A stretch of DNA of 64,000 nt. It comes from Prevotella vespertina (lineage in GTDB: Bacteria; Bacteroidota; Bacteroidia; Bacteroidales; Bacteroidaceae). The translations under genes and the position numbers were made by a program. Of this stretch, positions 27,325-35,969 are shown in pieces. Positions within the stretch are counted from its first letter, which is position 1; each line of letters opens with the position of its first letter. Below the pieces are notes generated by a model. That model saw only the letters and a program-made list of their open reading frames with translations, had not been told where the DNA came from and made no database searches. Location of the stretch: positions 58,588 through 122,587 of the forward strand of contig NZ_VVIQ01000008.1 of assembly GCF_009728485.1 (NCBI RefSeq), given 5' to 3'.

Positions 27325-28212
27325 TTAAGCTATGCCGTGAGCATTAACATTTCTGTCAATACGTCCAAGCATACCCTGCAATGCTTTACCTGGTCCACAC
27401 TCGATGAACTCATCAGCACCATCAGCAATCATGTTCTGGGCACTCTTCGTCCAACGTACACTTGAGGTGAGCTGAGCAATTAAATTCTTCTGAATCTCGG
27501 CTGGGTCGGTATGTGGCAATGCATCTACATTCTGATAAACAGGGCACTTTGGAGCATTGAATTTAGTTGCCTCTATAGCTGCCTGTAATTCGTCTTTAGC
27601 TGGCTGCATCAATGGAGAGTGGAAAGCACCACCAACCTTCAATGGTAATGCGCGCTTAGCACCTGCTTCCTTTAACAACTCGCATGCCTCGTTGATAGCG
27701 TCAACAGAACCTGAAATAACTAACTGACCAGGGCAGTTAAAGTTGGCTGCTACACAAACCTTACCTTCCTTTGATACTTGAGCACAAATCTCTTCAACCT
27801 TCTCGTCTGGCAAGCCTATAATTGCAGCCATAGTACCAGGGTTCTGCTCACATGCCTTCTGCATTGCGTTAGCACGAGCAGCAACCAACTTCAAACCATC
27901 CTCGAAACTTAATGCACCCGCAGCAACAAGAGCAGAGAACTCACCCAATGAATGACCCGCTACCATATCTGGCTTAAACTCGTCACCTAAGCAAAGGGCA
28001 GAGATTACACTATGAAGGAATACTGCTGGTTGAGTTACCTTCGTTTCCTTTAGTTGGTCATCAGTGCCTGCAAACATAATATCGGTGATCTTGAAACCAA
28101 GAATCTCATCTGCCTTATCGAATAATTCTTTTGCCAATGGGCTGTTCTCGTAAAGGTCCTTACCCATCCCAACAAACTGAGATCCCTGTCCAGGGAATAC
28201 AAATGCTTTCAT
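27325..28212 (-). CDS. fabD: Malonyl CoA-acyl carrier protein transacylase
   Basis: A 295-residue protein of the usual FabD length. It has the start FVFPGQGSQFVGMG, the nucleophile in GHSLGEFSALVAAG (Ser88), the Arg of LVAARANAMQ, and the His of GGAFHSPLM. It loads malonyl groups onto ACP for fatty acid synthesis. It is a single gene with a promoter at 28250 and a terminator at 27260-27311. Confidence 0.96.
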   Translation of the reverse strand: MKAFVFPGQGSQFVGMGKDLYENSPLAKELFDKADEILGFKITDIMFAGTDDQLKETKVTQPAVFLHSVISALCLGDEFKPDMVAGHSLGEFSALVAAGALSFEDGLKLVAARANAMQKACEQNPGTMAAIIGLPDEKVEEICAQVSKEGKVCVAANFNCPGQLVISGSVDAINEACELLKEAGAKRALPLKVGGAFHSPLMQPAKDELQAAIEATKFNAPKCPVYQNVDALPHTDPAEIQKNLIAQLTSSVRWTKSAQNMIADGADEFIECGPGKALQGMLGRIDRNVNAHGIA

Positions 28213-28249
28213 CTTATTTTATGCTTTAATTGTTAATACTTTCTGAGTG

Positions 28250-28257
28250 CAAAGATA
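28250..28257 (-). promoter_or_regulatory. -7 promoter element for fabD
   Basis: TATCTTTG on the minus strand, 38 nt before the ATG at 28212. Confidence 0.6.
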
Positions 28258-28396
28258 CAGAAAATTAAATAGATAATGAAGAATTACGCTCTAAAAGCAA
28301 AACTTATATCTTAAATAGCTATGCACAGAAGATGATACCCACATAAAACAATATGTATAACTATTGAAAGATGTAGTAATTTAGAGGATATCGAAC

Positions 28397-28511
28397 CCTA
28401 ACTTAAAGTAGGATTGACGTTTAACTTAAAGTACAAGCGACCTTTAACTTAAAGTACAAGCAACCTTTAACTTAAAGTACAAATGGCGATTAACTTAAAG
28501 TTTCATACGAT
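28397..28511. repeat. 23-bp array B: five tandem units
   Basis: TAACTTAAAGT occurs at 28399, 28422, 28445, 28468 and 28491, period exactly 23. The unit carries the 13-bp palindrome CTTTAACTTAAAG in the middle copies, followed by a variable tail of the type acaagcgac. Confidence 0.9.
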
Positions 28512-28615
28512 AAGAATTGGAACGAAGTTGAGCGTTGAACTTTCCATATCAACATCAACCAAAAACATCTGACAAATTAATCTTTAAAGTATTCCCGTTT
28601 TACGCTAATATTCAC

Positions 28616-28623
28616 TATCTTTG
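28616..28623 (+). promoter_or_regulatory. -7 promoter element for the GH109-like gene
   Basis: TATCTTTG, 51 nt before the ATG at 28674. Confidence 0.6.
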
Positions 28624-28673
28624 CCCTACAATTATAATTAAAAACCAATAATCAATAAATAAAAAACCAAACT

Positions 28674-30221
28674 ATGAGAATTAAAAAGACCTTTGCAGCA
28701 ATACTCATTGCAGGCAGTTTCTTATTACCAACGAATGCTTTAGCACAATTCAATTGGCCTTACAAGATTGTTAACGGAAAGGCTGTCACAGAGGTTCCTA
28801 CCCGTCCTGCTGGTGAGCAAAGTGTTTTGAACCTTGCAACACCAAAGATGAAGGTTGTACGTGTAGCCTTCGTTGGACTTGGTATGCGCGGTCCAGGTGC
28901 CGTTGAACGATGGACGCATATCCCTGGAATACAAGTTATGGCGTTGTGTGACTTTGAGAAGGATCGTGCAGAAAGGTGTCAGCAATATTTACGTAAGGCT
29001 AGCATGCCTGCTGCGGATATTTATTCGGGCGAAGATGGTTACAAAGAATTGTGTAAGCGCAAAGATATAGACCTTGTTTATATTGCACCTGATTGGAAAC
29101 ATCACTTCCTGGTTGCAAAAGAAGCAATGACACATGGTAAGCACGTTGCAATAGAAGTTCCTGCAGCGATGAATATGTCAGAGATATGGCAACTCATCGA
29201 ATTATCTGAGAAGAATCGACTACATTGTATGATGCTCGAGAACTGCTGCTATGACTTCTTTGAGTTGAACTCTTTAAACATGGCTCAAAAGGGTATCTTC
29301 GGTGAGATTCTATATGTACAAGGAGCTTATCGCCACGACCTAACTCCGTTCTGGAATGCTTATTGGAAGAAGGATAAAGAAGATAAATTAGGCTGGAGAT
29401 TGGATTACAACCAGAAGTTCCGTGGTGATATATATGCTACTCACGGCTTAGGTCCTATTGCACAAGTGTTGGACATTCACCGTGGCGATCGTATGAAGAC
29501 ACTTATCGCAATGGATACAAAGTCTGTTAATGGTAAGATGCACGTTGAACAAATGAGCGGTGAGCCTTGTAAGGAGTTCCGCAATGGTGATCAAACCACA
29601 ACGCTGATTAGCACAGAGAATGGAAAGGTAATCGAGATTATTCATAACGTAATGACTCCACAGCCTTACAATCGTATGTATCAGTTAACCGGAACAAAGG
29701 GTTTCGCTAATAAATATCCAGTTGAAGGCTATGCTCTATCATCTCAAGAACTTGTAAAAGCAGGTGTAACCCCTTCTGCAGATGACTTATCTGGTCACAG
29801 CTACTTATCAGGCAAGGATAGAGAAGCTTTGGAGAAGGCGAACGAAAGCCCTATCATCACAAAGTATGAGAAACAAGCGAAGGAAGTTGGTGGTCATGGC
29901 GGAATGGACTTCATCATGGATTCACGTCTAGTTTATTGCTTACAGAACGGCTTGCCATTGGATATTGATGTGTACGACTTAGCAGAATGGTGCTGTCTAG
30001 CCGAGTTAGGTTCTATCTCTATGGATAATGGTAATATCCCTGTGGAAGTACCTGACTTTACACGTGGTGAATGGAATAAGATTAAGGGCTTCCGTCATGC
30101 TTACGCATCTCCTGCTGACGAGGCACAAACTAATGCTGATGCCATTGCCTTTACGAACCAACTAAAAGAAAAGGGTAAGAAATATTGGGAAAAGGTTGAT
30201 AAAGCAGCAAAGAAGAAATAA
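28674..30221 (+). CDS. Exported Gfo/Idh/MocA-family protein, GH109-like glycosidase
   Basis: A 515-residue protein with a signal peptide (MRIKKTFAAILIAGSFLLPT, cleavage after NALA). The Rossmann motif is VAFVGLGMRGPGAVERW (about residues 62-80). The C-terminal half has the features of GH109 members (YATHGLGPIAQVLDIHRGDR, GGHGGMDFIMDSRL, DLAEWCCLAELGSISMDNG). GH109 enzymes bind NAD tightly and remove alpha-N-acetylgalactosamine or related sugars by an oxidation/elimination cycle. Periplasmic location fits mucin or blood-group glycan degradation. The sugar specificity cannot be read from sequence. It is a single gene between array B and a terminator. Confidence 0.85.
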   Translation: MRIKKTFAAILIAGSFLLPTNALAQFNWPYKIVNGKAVTEVPTRPAGEQSVLNLATPKMKVVRVAFVGLGMRGPGAVERWTHIPGIQVMALCDFEKDRAERCQQYLRKASMPAADIYSGEDGYKELCKRKDIDLVYIAPDWKHHFLVAKEAMTHGKHVAIEVPAAMNMSEIWQLIELSEKNRLHCMMLENCCYDFFELNSLNMAQKGIFGEILYVQGAYRHDLTPFWNAYWKKDKEDKLGWRLDYNQKFRGDIYATHGLGPIAQVLDIHRGDRMKTLIAMDTKSVNGKMHVEQMSGEPCKEFRNGDQTTTLISTENGKVIEIIHNVMTPQPYNRMYQLTGTKGFANKYPVEGYALSSQELVKAGVTPSADDLSGHSYLSGKDREALEKANESPIITKYEKQAKEVGGHGGMDFIMDSRLVYCLQNGLPLDIDVYDLAEWCCLAELGSISMDNGNIPVEVPDFTRGEWNKIKGFRHAYASPADEAQTNADAIAFTNQLKEKGKKYWEKVDKAAKKK

Positions 30222-30243
30222 GGTTTAGACCTTTGATATACTG

Positions 30244-30283
30244 AAAAGGTGCCACAACTGATCATACAGTTACGGCACCTTTT
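30244..30283 (+). terminator. Terminator of the GH109-like gene
   Basis: AAAAGGTGCC (30244-30253) pairs with GGCACCTTTT (30274-30283), and AACTG/CAGTT lies inside. A T run follows. Confidence 0.8.
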
Positions 30284-30306
30284 TAAGTTATGCTCAACTT
30301 AACCTC

Positions 30307-31380
30307 TTACTTTCTCAAGGCTAAGTTGTAATTGTAATATTCTGTCTTACCCGTAATATCTTCTACAACCTCGATAAAGGGAGGGAAGTTGACATCCTCA
30401 TGGTCAACAATGCCCTTCGTCTCAAGTATCTGAAGATTGCGCATTGGAGATAAATAGGTATCAAGCTCAAAGAATTGACCACGCCATATAAACGTTTTAC
30501 GAATCTTATGGATTGATTGACGATAAGGGTCGGCTTGACGCATTAATGACTCATAGAGGTTATTATCAATCTGTCGCTCAGTAACTACCTGTGCATTATT
30601 TGCTAAGGTCTTTTTCGTTGTACGAACATTAACAGAAACGCCGTTCAATGTACGACGACGAAGACGAACCTCACTACGTGGGTCGGAGGTGAGATAAGTT
30701 TGAATGATCTCACTTTCTATAGAATCAGGAATATCCTCTGTAAGACGCACGATATATTTACGTTCTTCTACTATCTGCTGCGGAATCTCAAGTACATTCG
30801 ATATCTCTTGAATAACACGATTGATCTTTGTATCAAAGTTCTCGTGGTTATTAATTACACGTAGATGAGGATGCTCTGACCAGGCTTGAATGACTTTCTT
30901 GTCAAGTTCACGTGCAAGCTCCAATCCTTCGGTACGCTCCGCATTGTTAGCCGTCGTATAGAATTGTTCTGCACCATCAGCAGCACTGACAAGGTGAAGT
31001 ACCGCATCATATCTAGCACGTAACTTCTCCGAACAGGTTCCAACGCCAGCCGTAATCTCATTCCACATTTCTGGTTTCATATAAGCAGAAATATCCATCG
31101 TTCCACGATCACAAACAATGATGGTTGGAGTAGTAATTGTTTCGGCCATCCGTGTAAACTTATCCTCCAAAGCAAGCTGCATTTCTAGTGTCGCCTTCTC
31201 TCCTTCATAAAAGAAAGCGTGATTATCCGTAAGGTAATCCATACCTGCTTGGCTAAAGAGTGTTGGCACTTCAGGAATAATAAACACCTTGTAACCGAGA
31301 CTGGAGAAATGCTCGATAATCTTGACAAGTGCTGTCGTTTTTCCGGCACAAGGTCCGCCGGTAAGTACTATTCGTTTCAT
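30307..31380 (-). CDS. AAA_28/Ttd14-like ATPase with CYTH-like C-terminal domain
   Basis: A 357-residue protein. Walker A is TGGPCAGKTT (about residues 7-16) and the Walker B-like strand is TIIVCDRGTMDISAYM. The P-loop half resembles NadR/AAA_28 kinases. From about residue 205 the protein changes to a CYTH-like tunnel pattern (IVRLTEDIPDSIESEIIQTYL, with alternating acidic and basic strands such as EVRLRRRTLNG). The same two-part layout is known in Ttd14-like proteins that bind phosphoinositides in eukaryotes. The bacterial function is not known to me. It is probably a small-molecule or nucleotide kinase/phosphatase. Confidence 0.75.
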   Translation of the reverse strand: MKRIVLTGGPCAGKTTALVKIIEHFSSLGYKVFIIPEVPTLFSQAGMDYLTDNHAFFYEGEKATLEMQLALEDKFTRMAETITTPTIIVCDRGTMDISAYMKPEMWNEITAGVGTCSEKLRARYDAVLHLVSAADGAEQFYTTANNAERTEGLELARELDKKVIQAWSEHPHLRVINNHENFDTKINRVIQEISNVLEIPQQIVEERKYIVRLTEDIPDSIESEIIQTYLTSDPRSEVRLRRRTLNGVSVNVRTTKKTLANNAQVVTERQIDNNLYESLMRQADPYRQSIHKIRKTFIWRGQFFELDTYLSPMRNLQILETKGIVDHEDVNFPPFIEVVEDITGKTEYYNYNLALRK

Positions 31381-31394
31381 AATAAACTAATAAA

Positions 31395-31420
31395 TCCCTT
31401 CCACCCGGAAGTGAAAGGGA
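31395..31420 (-). terminator. Possible terminator after rplI
   Basis: Arms TCCCTT and AAGGGA, with an alternative inner CTTCC-ACCC-GGAAG hairpin, lie 49 nt beyond the rplI stop. Downstream on the minus strand is ATTTATTAG, so the T run is weak. Confidence 0.4.
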
Positions 31421-31468
31421 CTATTATCTAACATTACTGCTTTACAGTGCAAAATGTCATTTGTTGAA

Positions 31469-31996
31469 TTACTCAGCTGCTGGAGCTTCCTCCTCTGCAA
31501 CAGGTGCCTCTGCAGGCTGCTCTACTGGAGCCTCCTCAACAGCAGGTGCTGGCTGGTTCTCTGCAACAACAGTTACAGGAATCTTAACCTCAACCTCCTT
31601 GTGGAAGTGTACAGTAGCTTCAGAAGTACCAACCTTCTTCATATCGTGCATTGTAACGATCTTGCGATCAATCTCAATACCACGCTTTGCAAGCTCTTCA
31701 ACTACAATTGCTGCGTTAACAGAACCGTAAGTTACACCAGTAGCTGATACCTTTGTTTCAATAACAAGTTCTACACCATCCAACTGTGATGCCTTCTTCT
31801 CTGCCTCAGCCTTAAGAGCTGCAAGCTTAGATGCCTGCTGCTTTAAGTTCTCTGCCAACTGCTTCTTAGCTGAAGGAGATGCGATAACACCTTTACCTGT
31901 TGGAATGAGATAGTTACGACCATAGCCGTTCTTTACATTAACGATATCGTTCTTGTATCCAAGACCGATAATATCTTCTTTTAATATAATCTCCAT
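31469..31996 (-). CDS. rplI: 50S ribosomal protein bL9 with acidic C-terminal tail
   Basis: A 175-residue protein. The N-terminal rRNA-binding part is MEIILKEDIIGLGYKNDIV..GYGRNYLIPTG, then the long connecting helix, then the C-terminal domain (GSVNAAIVVEELAKRGIEID). Beyond the usual length of about 148 residues there is a Pro/Ala/Glu-rich tail from about residue 148 (EEAPVEQPAEAPVAEEEAP). Third gene of the rpsF-rpsR-rplI operon. Confidence 0.97.
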   Translation of the reverse strand: MEIILKEDIIGLGYKNDIVNVKNGYGRNYLIPTGKGVIASPSAKKQLAENLKQQASKLAALKAEAEKKASQLDGVELVIETKVSATGVTYGSVNAAIVVEELAKRGIEIDRKIVTMHDMKKVGTSEATVHFHKEVEVKIPVTVVAENQPAPAVEEAPVEQPAEAPVAEEEAPAAE

Positions 31997-32011
31997 CTAT
32001 TGACCTCCTTT

Positions 32012-32281
32012 TTACTTCATCAAATCGGTTACGTATGGAAGTAATGCAATCTGACGAGCACGCTTAACAGCCTGTGCCACACGACGTTGATACTTCAATG
32101 AAGTACCTGTGATACGACGAGGAAGGATCTTACCCTGCTCGTTAAGGAACTTCTTCAAGAACTCACCATCTTTATAATCGATGTACTTAATACCGCTCTT
32201 CTTGAAACGGCAATACTTCTTCTTCTTTGTATCAATAGAAGGAGCGGTCAAATAACGAATCTCTGATTTCTGCTCTGCCAT
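32012..32281 (-). CDS. rpsR: 30S ribosomal protein bS18
   Basis: An 89-residue protein with the S18 core ([40 protein letters not shown]). It starts 4 nt after the rpsF stop and precedes rplI by 15 nt. Confidence 0.97.
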   Translation of the reverse strand: MAEQKSEIRYLTAPSIDTKKKKYCRFKKSGIKYIDYKDGEFLKKFLNEQGKILPRRITGTSLKYQRRVAQAVKRARQIALLPYVTDLMK

Positions 32282-32284
32282 GAT

Positions 32285-32629
32285 TTAAGCCTCCTTTTTA
32301 GCTGCCCATTTAGCACGACGCTTCTCAGCATAAGCTGCAGAGTACTTGTCCTGCTTAACGGTAATGTAACGAATAACCTTCTCGTCACGACGGAAGCCGG
32401 TTTCGAGAGTGTTAATAACTGATGGTTCTGCATTGAACTCTAACAATGCGTAGAAGCCTGATGACTTCTTCTGAATGTTGTAAGCCAACTTCTTCAGACC
32501 CCAGATCTCTTCGTTCAAGATCTCAGCACCATTATCAGTGAGCAGTGTCTTGAATTTAGCGACCGCTTCCTTCATCTGTTCGTCAGATAAAACGGGAGTC
32601 AAAATGAAAACGGTTTCGTATTGATTCAT
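32285..32629 (-). CDS. rpsF: 30S ribosomal protein bS6
   Basis: A 114-residue protein with the S6 ferredoxin-like core ([40 protein letters not shown]). First gene of the rpsF-rpsR-rplI operon. In Bacteroidetes, S6 and S18 form part of the site that covers the anti-Shine-Dalgarno, in line with the lack of Shine-Dalgarno sequences in this window. A strong promoter lies 64 nt upstream. Confidence 0.97.
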   Translation of the reverse strand: MNQYETVFILTPVLSDEQMKEAVAKFKTLLTDNGAEILNEEIWGLKKLAYNIQKKSSGFYALLEFNAEPSVINTLETGFRRDEKVIRYITVKQDKYSAAYAEKRRAKWAAKKEA

Positions 32630-32685
32630 ACTACTTAATTATATAAAATGAATTAAAAATGCACCTTGCATACGCAAATGCGACG

Positions 32686-32717
32686 CAAAATTACAACTTT
32701 TCGTGCAATTGACCAAA
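32686..32717 (-). promoter_or_regulatory. Full promoter for rpsF-rpsR-rplI
   Basis: On the minus strand TTTG (32717-32714), a 20-nt spacer and TAATTTTG (32693-32686). Confidence 0.75.
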
Positions 32718-32726
32718 TAATTTTAG

Positions 32727-32734
32727 TACTTTTG
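32727..32734 (+). promoter_or_regulatory. -7 promoter element for the small membrane ORF
   Basis: TACTTTTG, 31 nt before the ATG at 32765; it is divergent from the rpsF promoter and partly shares its spacer. Confidence 0.55.
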
Positions 32735-32764
32735 CTCATCGTATAGTACAATTACACGTTCAGT

Positions 32765-32938
32765 ATGAGAAGATATATCAAATATTTAGGTCTTATTGCT
32801 ATAGTTGTTGGCATTATCTTATTTGCAATACATGTTATTATTTCCTTCCAACGGAATACCCTCTTATTCTCAGGTTTGATATTAATCATTGGTGGAACTA
32901 TTGCATTTATAAAAGGTAATAAACTTGATTTACCTTGA
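32765..32938 (+). CDS. 57-residue two-segment membrane protein
   Basis: ATG at 32765, stop TGA at 32936-32938. It begins MRRYIKYLG, followed by two hydrophobic helices (LIAIVVGIILFAIHVII and LLFSGLILIIGGTIAFI) with a short polar loop (SFQRNT) and a basic/acidic end (KGNKLDLP). A -7 promoter lies 31 nt upstream and a bidirectional terminator follows, so it looks like a real single gene. Function unknown; it could be a small regulator of a membrane complex. Confidence 0.65.
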   Translation: MRRYIKYLGLIAIVVGIILFAIHVIISFQRNTLLFSGLILIIGGTIAFIKGNKLDLP

Positions 32939-32964
32939 ATTTAAACAACTAGTTAGATAACAAA

Positions 32965-33017
32965 GAGTAAAGCCCAATAGGACTTCATATTATGAAGATT
33001 CCTATTGGGCTTTTACT
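32965..33017. terminator. Bidirectional terminator between the small membrane ORF and rprY
   Basis: AGCCCAATAGGA (32971-32982) pairs with TCCTATTGGGCT (33000-33011). The flanking gtaa/tttac arms extend the stem, and the inner CTTCATA/TATGAAG makes the hairpin nearly continuous. Confidence 0.85.
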
Positions 33018-33059
33018 TACTCTTATTTAAATAGTTAATGTGTCATTAACCTTTAGTTT

Positions 33060-33767
33060 TTAATCCTCATCAGGTACAATAAGCTTATAACCTTTACCAT
33101 GGATATTAATAATCTCAATCTGAGTATCAGGCTTCAAATGCTTACGGAGCTTTGTGATATACACATCCATTGAACGAGCATTGAAGTAATTATCATCAAT
33201 CCAAATGGTCTTTAAGGCATAATCACGCTGGAGAATCTCATTAGAATGAGCACACAACAAAGCTAGCAATTCATTTTCCTTCGTTGTAAGCTTCGTCGTC
33301 TTCTCAGGGTCATTATCTAATGTCAATAATTGCTTCTGTGTATCGAAAGTAAACCGACCAATATTATACATAGTAGATTCTTTCGTCTTCTTCCCTCTTA
33401 CTCGACGAAGGATTGCTTCAATACGGAAAACAAGTTCTTCCATAGAGAAAGGTTTGGTGATATAGTCATCTGCACCAATCTTGAAGCCCTCAAGTATATC
33501 TTCTTTCAGTTGTTTTGCTGTAAGGAAGATAATTGGAATTTCCGCATTTGCTTGACGAATCTCTTGTGCCAATGTAAATCCATCTTTCTTTGGCATCATC
33601 ACATCAAGTACACAAATATCATACTTATTCTTTAAGAAAGCCTTATAGCCTACTTCACCATCTGGGCAAAGGTCAGCTTGAAAGCCTTTTGCCTGTAAGT
33701 ATTCACTCAATAGTGTTCCGAGGTTCTCATCATCTTCACACAATAAAATCTTTAACTTATCATCCAT
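33060..33767 (-). CDS. rprY: OmpR-family response regulator RprY
   Basis: A 235-residue protein. The receiver domain holds the acidic pair D12/D13, phospho-acceptor D55 (VLDVMMP), Thr and Lys in FLTAKQ. The winged-helix output domain follows from about residue 130 (TTKENELLALLCAHSNEILQ, YITKLRKHL, IHGKGYKL). Length and sequence fit RprY of Bacteroidales, paired with RprX encoded upstream 25 nt away. RprY has been linked to stress and sodium responses in P. gingivalis and B. fragilis; the signal here is unknown. Confidence 0.88.
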   Translation of the reverse strand: MDDKLKILLCEDDENLGTLLSEYLQAKGFQADLCPDGEVGYKAFLKNKYDICVLDVMMPKKDGFTLAQEIRQANAEIPIIFLTAKQLKEDILEGFKIGADDYITKPFSMEELVFRIEAILRRVRGKKTKESTMYNIGRFTFDTQKQLLTLDNDPEKTTKLTTKENELLALLCAHSNEILQRDYALKTIWIDDNYFNARSMDVYITKLRKHLKPDTQIEIINIHGKGYKLIVPDED

Positions 33768-33792
33768 AATCTATAACTTTTAATGTTTATTC

Positions 33793-35355
33793 TTATACTT
33801 CTTCTTCTATTTCTTCATCACGAATCACGGGAAGTTTTATAATAAACTTAGTTCCCTTACCAAACTCGCTTAACACTTTAATTTCGCCACCATGTAAATC
33901 AACCATTCTCTTTACATAGGCTAAACCTAAACCGAATCCTTTTACATCATGTCTATTACCTGTATGTACACGATAGAACTTATCAAAGATCTTCTTTAAG
34001 TTTTCTTTCTTTATTCCCATACCTGTGTCACGCACAGAAAGATAAAGATGTTCATTCGTATTCCATGTCTTCAAATAGACATTTAATGGTTCGTCTGGCT
34101 TTGCATACTTGACAGCATTATCCAAGAGATTAAATATCACATTCTGGAAGTGCATTTCATCAACATACATAGTTGAATCAACAGCTTCAATCTCCGTATA
34201 GACTTTACCACCTGTATGTTCTACTCGCAGTGCGAAAGAGTGTGCAATAGTTTCAACCATCTCGTTTAAGTCTGTATATTTTTTCTTCAACACAGCCTTC
34301 TTCCTATCGTACATACTCATCTGCAATACTTTCTCAACTAAGAAACGAAGTCGCTTAGCCTCATCGTTGATTACACCTCCCAAGTGTTCTACCATCTTCG
34401 GAGACTTTTCCAGACTCTTGTCATTCATCATCTGTGCTGCCAAAGAGATACTTGCAATAGGAGTCTTCAACTCATGTGTCATATTATTGATAAAGTCGTT
34501 CTTTATCTCGCTATAACGCTTCTGACGGAAGATTGTCACAATAGTGAAGATAAAAGTTACCAACAACACAAACGTGAAGATGATTGAAGGTATCATAAAG
34601 CGAATACTAGAGAAGATGTAATTATTCATCTCAGGGAAGTGTACCTTCACAACTCCCATTCTACTCACTGGGTCATTACGGAATAACACCTGTGAGTAAG
34701 TATTCTCTTCCCCATCCGATACATAATCTGGACAACGATAGACTTCACGACCATCTTGCGTTGTAACAGTAAAATGATAGGGGATGTTAATACCATTATT
34801 CATCATCTCCGCCTTTAAATCTTGGTCTAACAATTTAAAGTTAATACGTTGTTTTAGAGGCTTATCTGATGCTGAATAAAGTATATTATAAACCACCTCT
34901 TCAAGCATTGCTTTCTGATAGACATAACGATTACGAACAATCTCTTGCATGTTACGTTTTGTTGCAGAAAGCGAACTACTATCATTACGGAGAATCATTG
35001 CCTTAGGGGTCAATGATGGCTTCGATTGTAATAACTTCGCTTCAAAAGATGTATATGCATCGCCTTGACTATCTACTGCTGGAGTTTGATGTGTTGCAAC
35101 GGAATTATCCTTTGAAGTTGAACGTTGTTCCGCCTGCTTACGCTCTTTCTTATTTACATCATCTTCTAAATAACGAAGGGTCTCATTCAATTCCATATTC
35201 CGAGAAGCCTGATAAAGAGCACGATTGACTGATTCGTCAAACTGTTCTTTCTTCATCTCAGCCATTTCTTCAATGTAATTGAGTTGGAGTAGAAGTAAGC
35301 CTAGGAATGATAATCCCATGATTACTGCAATAATCCAAATTGTCTTCTTCTTCAT
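33793..35355 (-). CDS. rprX: Membrane sensor histidine kinase RprX
   Basis: A 520-residue protein. The first membrane segment is IWIIAVIMGLSFLGLLLL (about residues 5-23) and a second is near 255-282 (FMIPSIIFTFVLLVTFIFT), so residues between face the periplasm. The kinase core has the H-box MTHELKTPIASIS, N-box IFNLLDNAVKYA, G1 VRDTGMGI and G2 GFGLGLAYV. No HAMP is obvious. It is first in a two-gene unit with rprY, with a promoter at 35434. Confidence 0.88.
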   Translation of the reverse strand: MKKKTIWIIAVIMGLSFLGLLLLQLNYIEEMAEMKKEQFDESVNRALYQASRNMELNETLRYLEDDVNKKERKQAEQRSTSKDNSVATHQTPAVDSQGDAYTSFEAKLLQSKPSLTPKAMILRNDSSSLSATKRNMQEIVRNRYVYQKAMLEEVVYNILYSASDKPLKQRINFKLLDQDLKAEMMNNGINIPYHFTVTTQDGREVYRCPDYVSDGEENTYSQVLFRNDPVSRMGVVKVHFPEMNNYIFSSIRFMIPSIIFTFVLLVTFIFTIVTIFRQKRYSEIKNDFINNMTHELKTPIASISLAAQMMNDKSLEKSPKMVEHLGGVINDEAKRLRFLVEKVLQMSMYDRKKAVLKKKYTDLNEMVETIAHSFALRVEHTGGKVYTEIEAVDSTMYVDEMHFQNVIFNLLDNAVKYAKPDEPLNVYLKTWNTNEHLYLSVRDTGMGIKKENLKKIFDKFYRVHTGNRHDVKGFGLGLAYVKRMVDLHGGEIKVLSEFGKGTKFIIKLPVIRDEEIEEEV

Positions 35356-35433
35356 TATTATTACTTCTATTCGTGTAGGCTACGACTTCTGAATGAGATT
35401 AGGACTATAGCTCTACTACGATGTTCACGATTG

Positions 35434-35441
35434 CAAAGATA
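35434..35441 (-). promoter_or_regulatory. -7 promoter element for rprXY
   Basis: TATCTTTG on the minus strand, 79 nt before the ATG at 35355. Confidence 0.6.
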
Positions 35442-35711
35442 ATATTTTATTAATCCATTAACACAAAAACGTTAACAAATAGAATATGATTTAAATTAAT
35501 TAACGAATTATTATACTTAGGATTAATTATTATCAATTATATCGCAAGTAAATTAGCACAAGAATGACTAAAGAAAAGTCCAATGGGCAGACTCTAAATT
35601 GAACCTGCAAAATCGTAATGAATAACGAAACTTCTTTGATTTATTGAGGAAAGACAAAAAGACCTATAAACCCATGTAAGTTAGCCTAGATTTAAATATA
35701 GGAATACTTCA

Positions 35712-35865
35712 CCTTAAACGTCAATTAATCTCTAACTTAAACGCCAATTAAACTTTAAGTTAAACGATGAATATACTTTAAGTTAAACGATAGTTGTACT
35801 TTAAGTTAGAGGTTAATTGTACTTTAACTTAGACTTTAATTAAACATAAACTTAAAGTGAAACAA
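35712..35865. repeat. 23-bp array C: seven tandem units
   Basis: The TTAAACG-like core starts at 35714, 35737, 35760, 35783, 35806, 35829 and 35852, all 23 bp apart. The middle units read CTTTAAGTTAAACGAT, sharing the CTTTAA-S-TTAAA palindrome with array B. The outer units are more degenerate. Confidence 0.9.
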
Positions 35866-35888
35866 AGTAGAATTAGGACATAAAGAAA

Positions 35889-35936
35889 GGGGCACGTTAC
35901 AATCTTATCAAGATAAAATAAGAACGAACGCGCCCC
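35889..35936 (-). terminator. Terminator after the EF-G2 gene
   Basis: GGGGC-CGTT (35889-35898, one unpaired base) pairs with AACG-GCCCC (35927-35936), with TCTTAT/ATAAGA pairing inside. It lies 34 nt past the stop. Confidence 0.65.
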
Positions 35937-35969
35937 ACAAGGAAGATGACTATTAACTAAAAAAATAAA

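Larger units (their letters stand above)
28213..28673. other. 461-bp divergent intergenic region with two promoters and 23-bp array B
   Basis: The fabD promoter is at 28250-28257 and the GH109 promoter at 28616-28623. Between them sit about 130 bp of plain AT-rich sequence and array B (28397-28511). No gene is seen. Confidence 0.75.
35356..35969. other. 614-bp intergenic region with rprX promoter, 23-bp array C and terminator
   Basis: The promoter at 35434-35441, about 270 bp of AT-rich sequence without visible structure, array C (35712-35865) and the hairpin at 35889-35936 account for what I can see. There is no gene. Confidence 0.7.
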
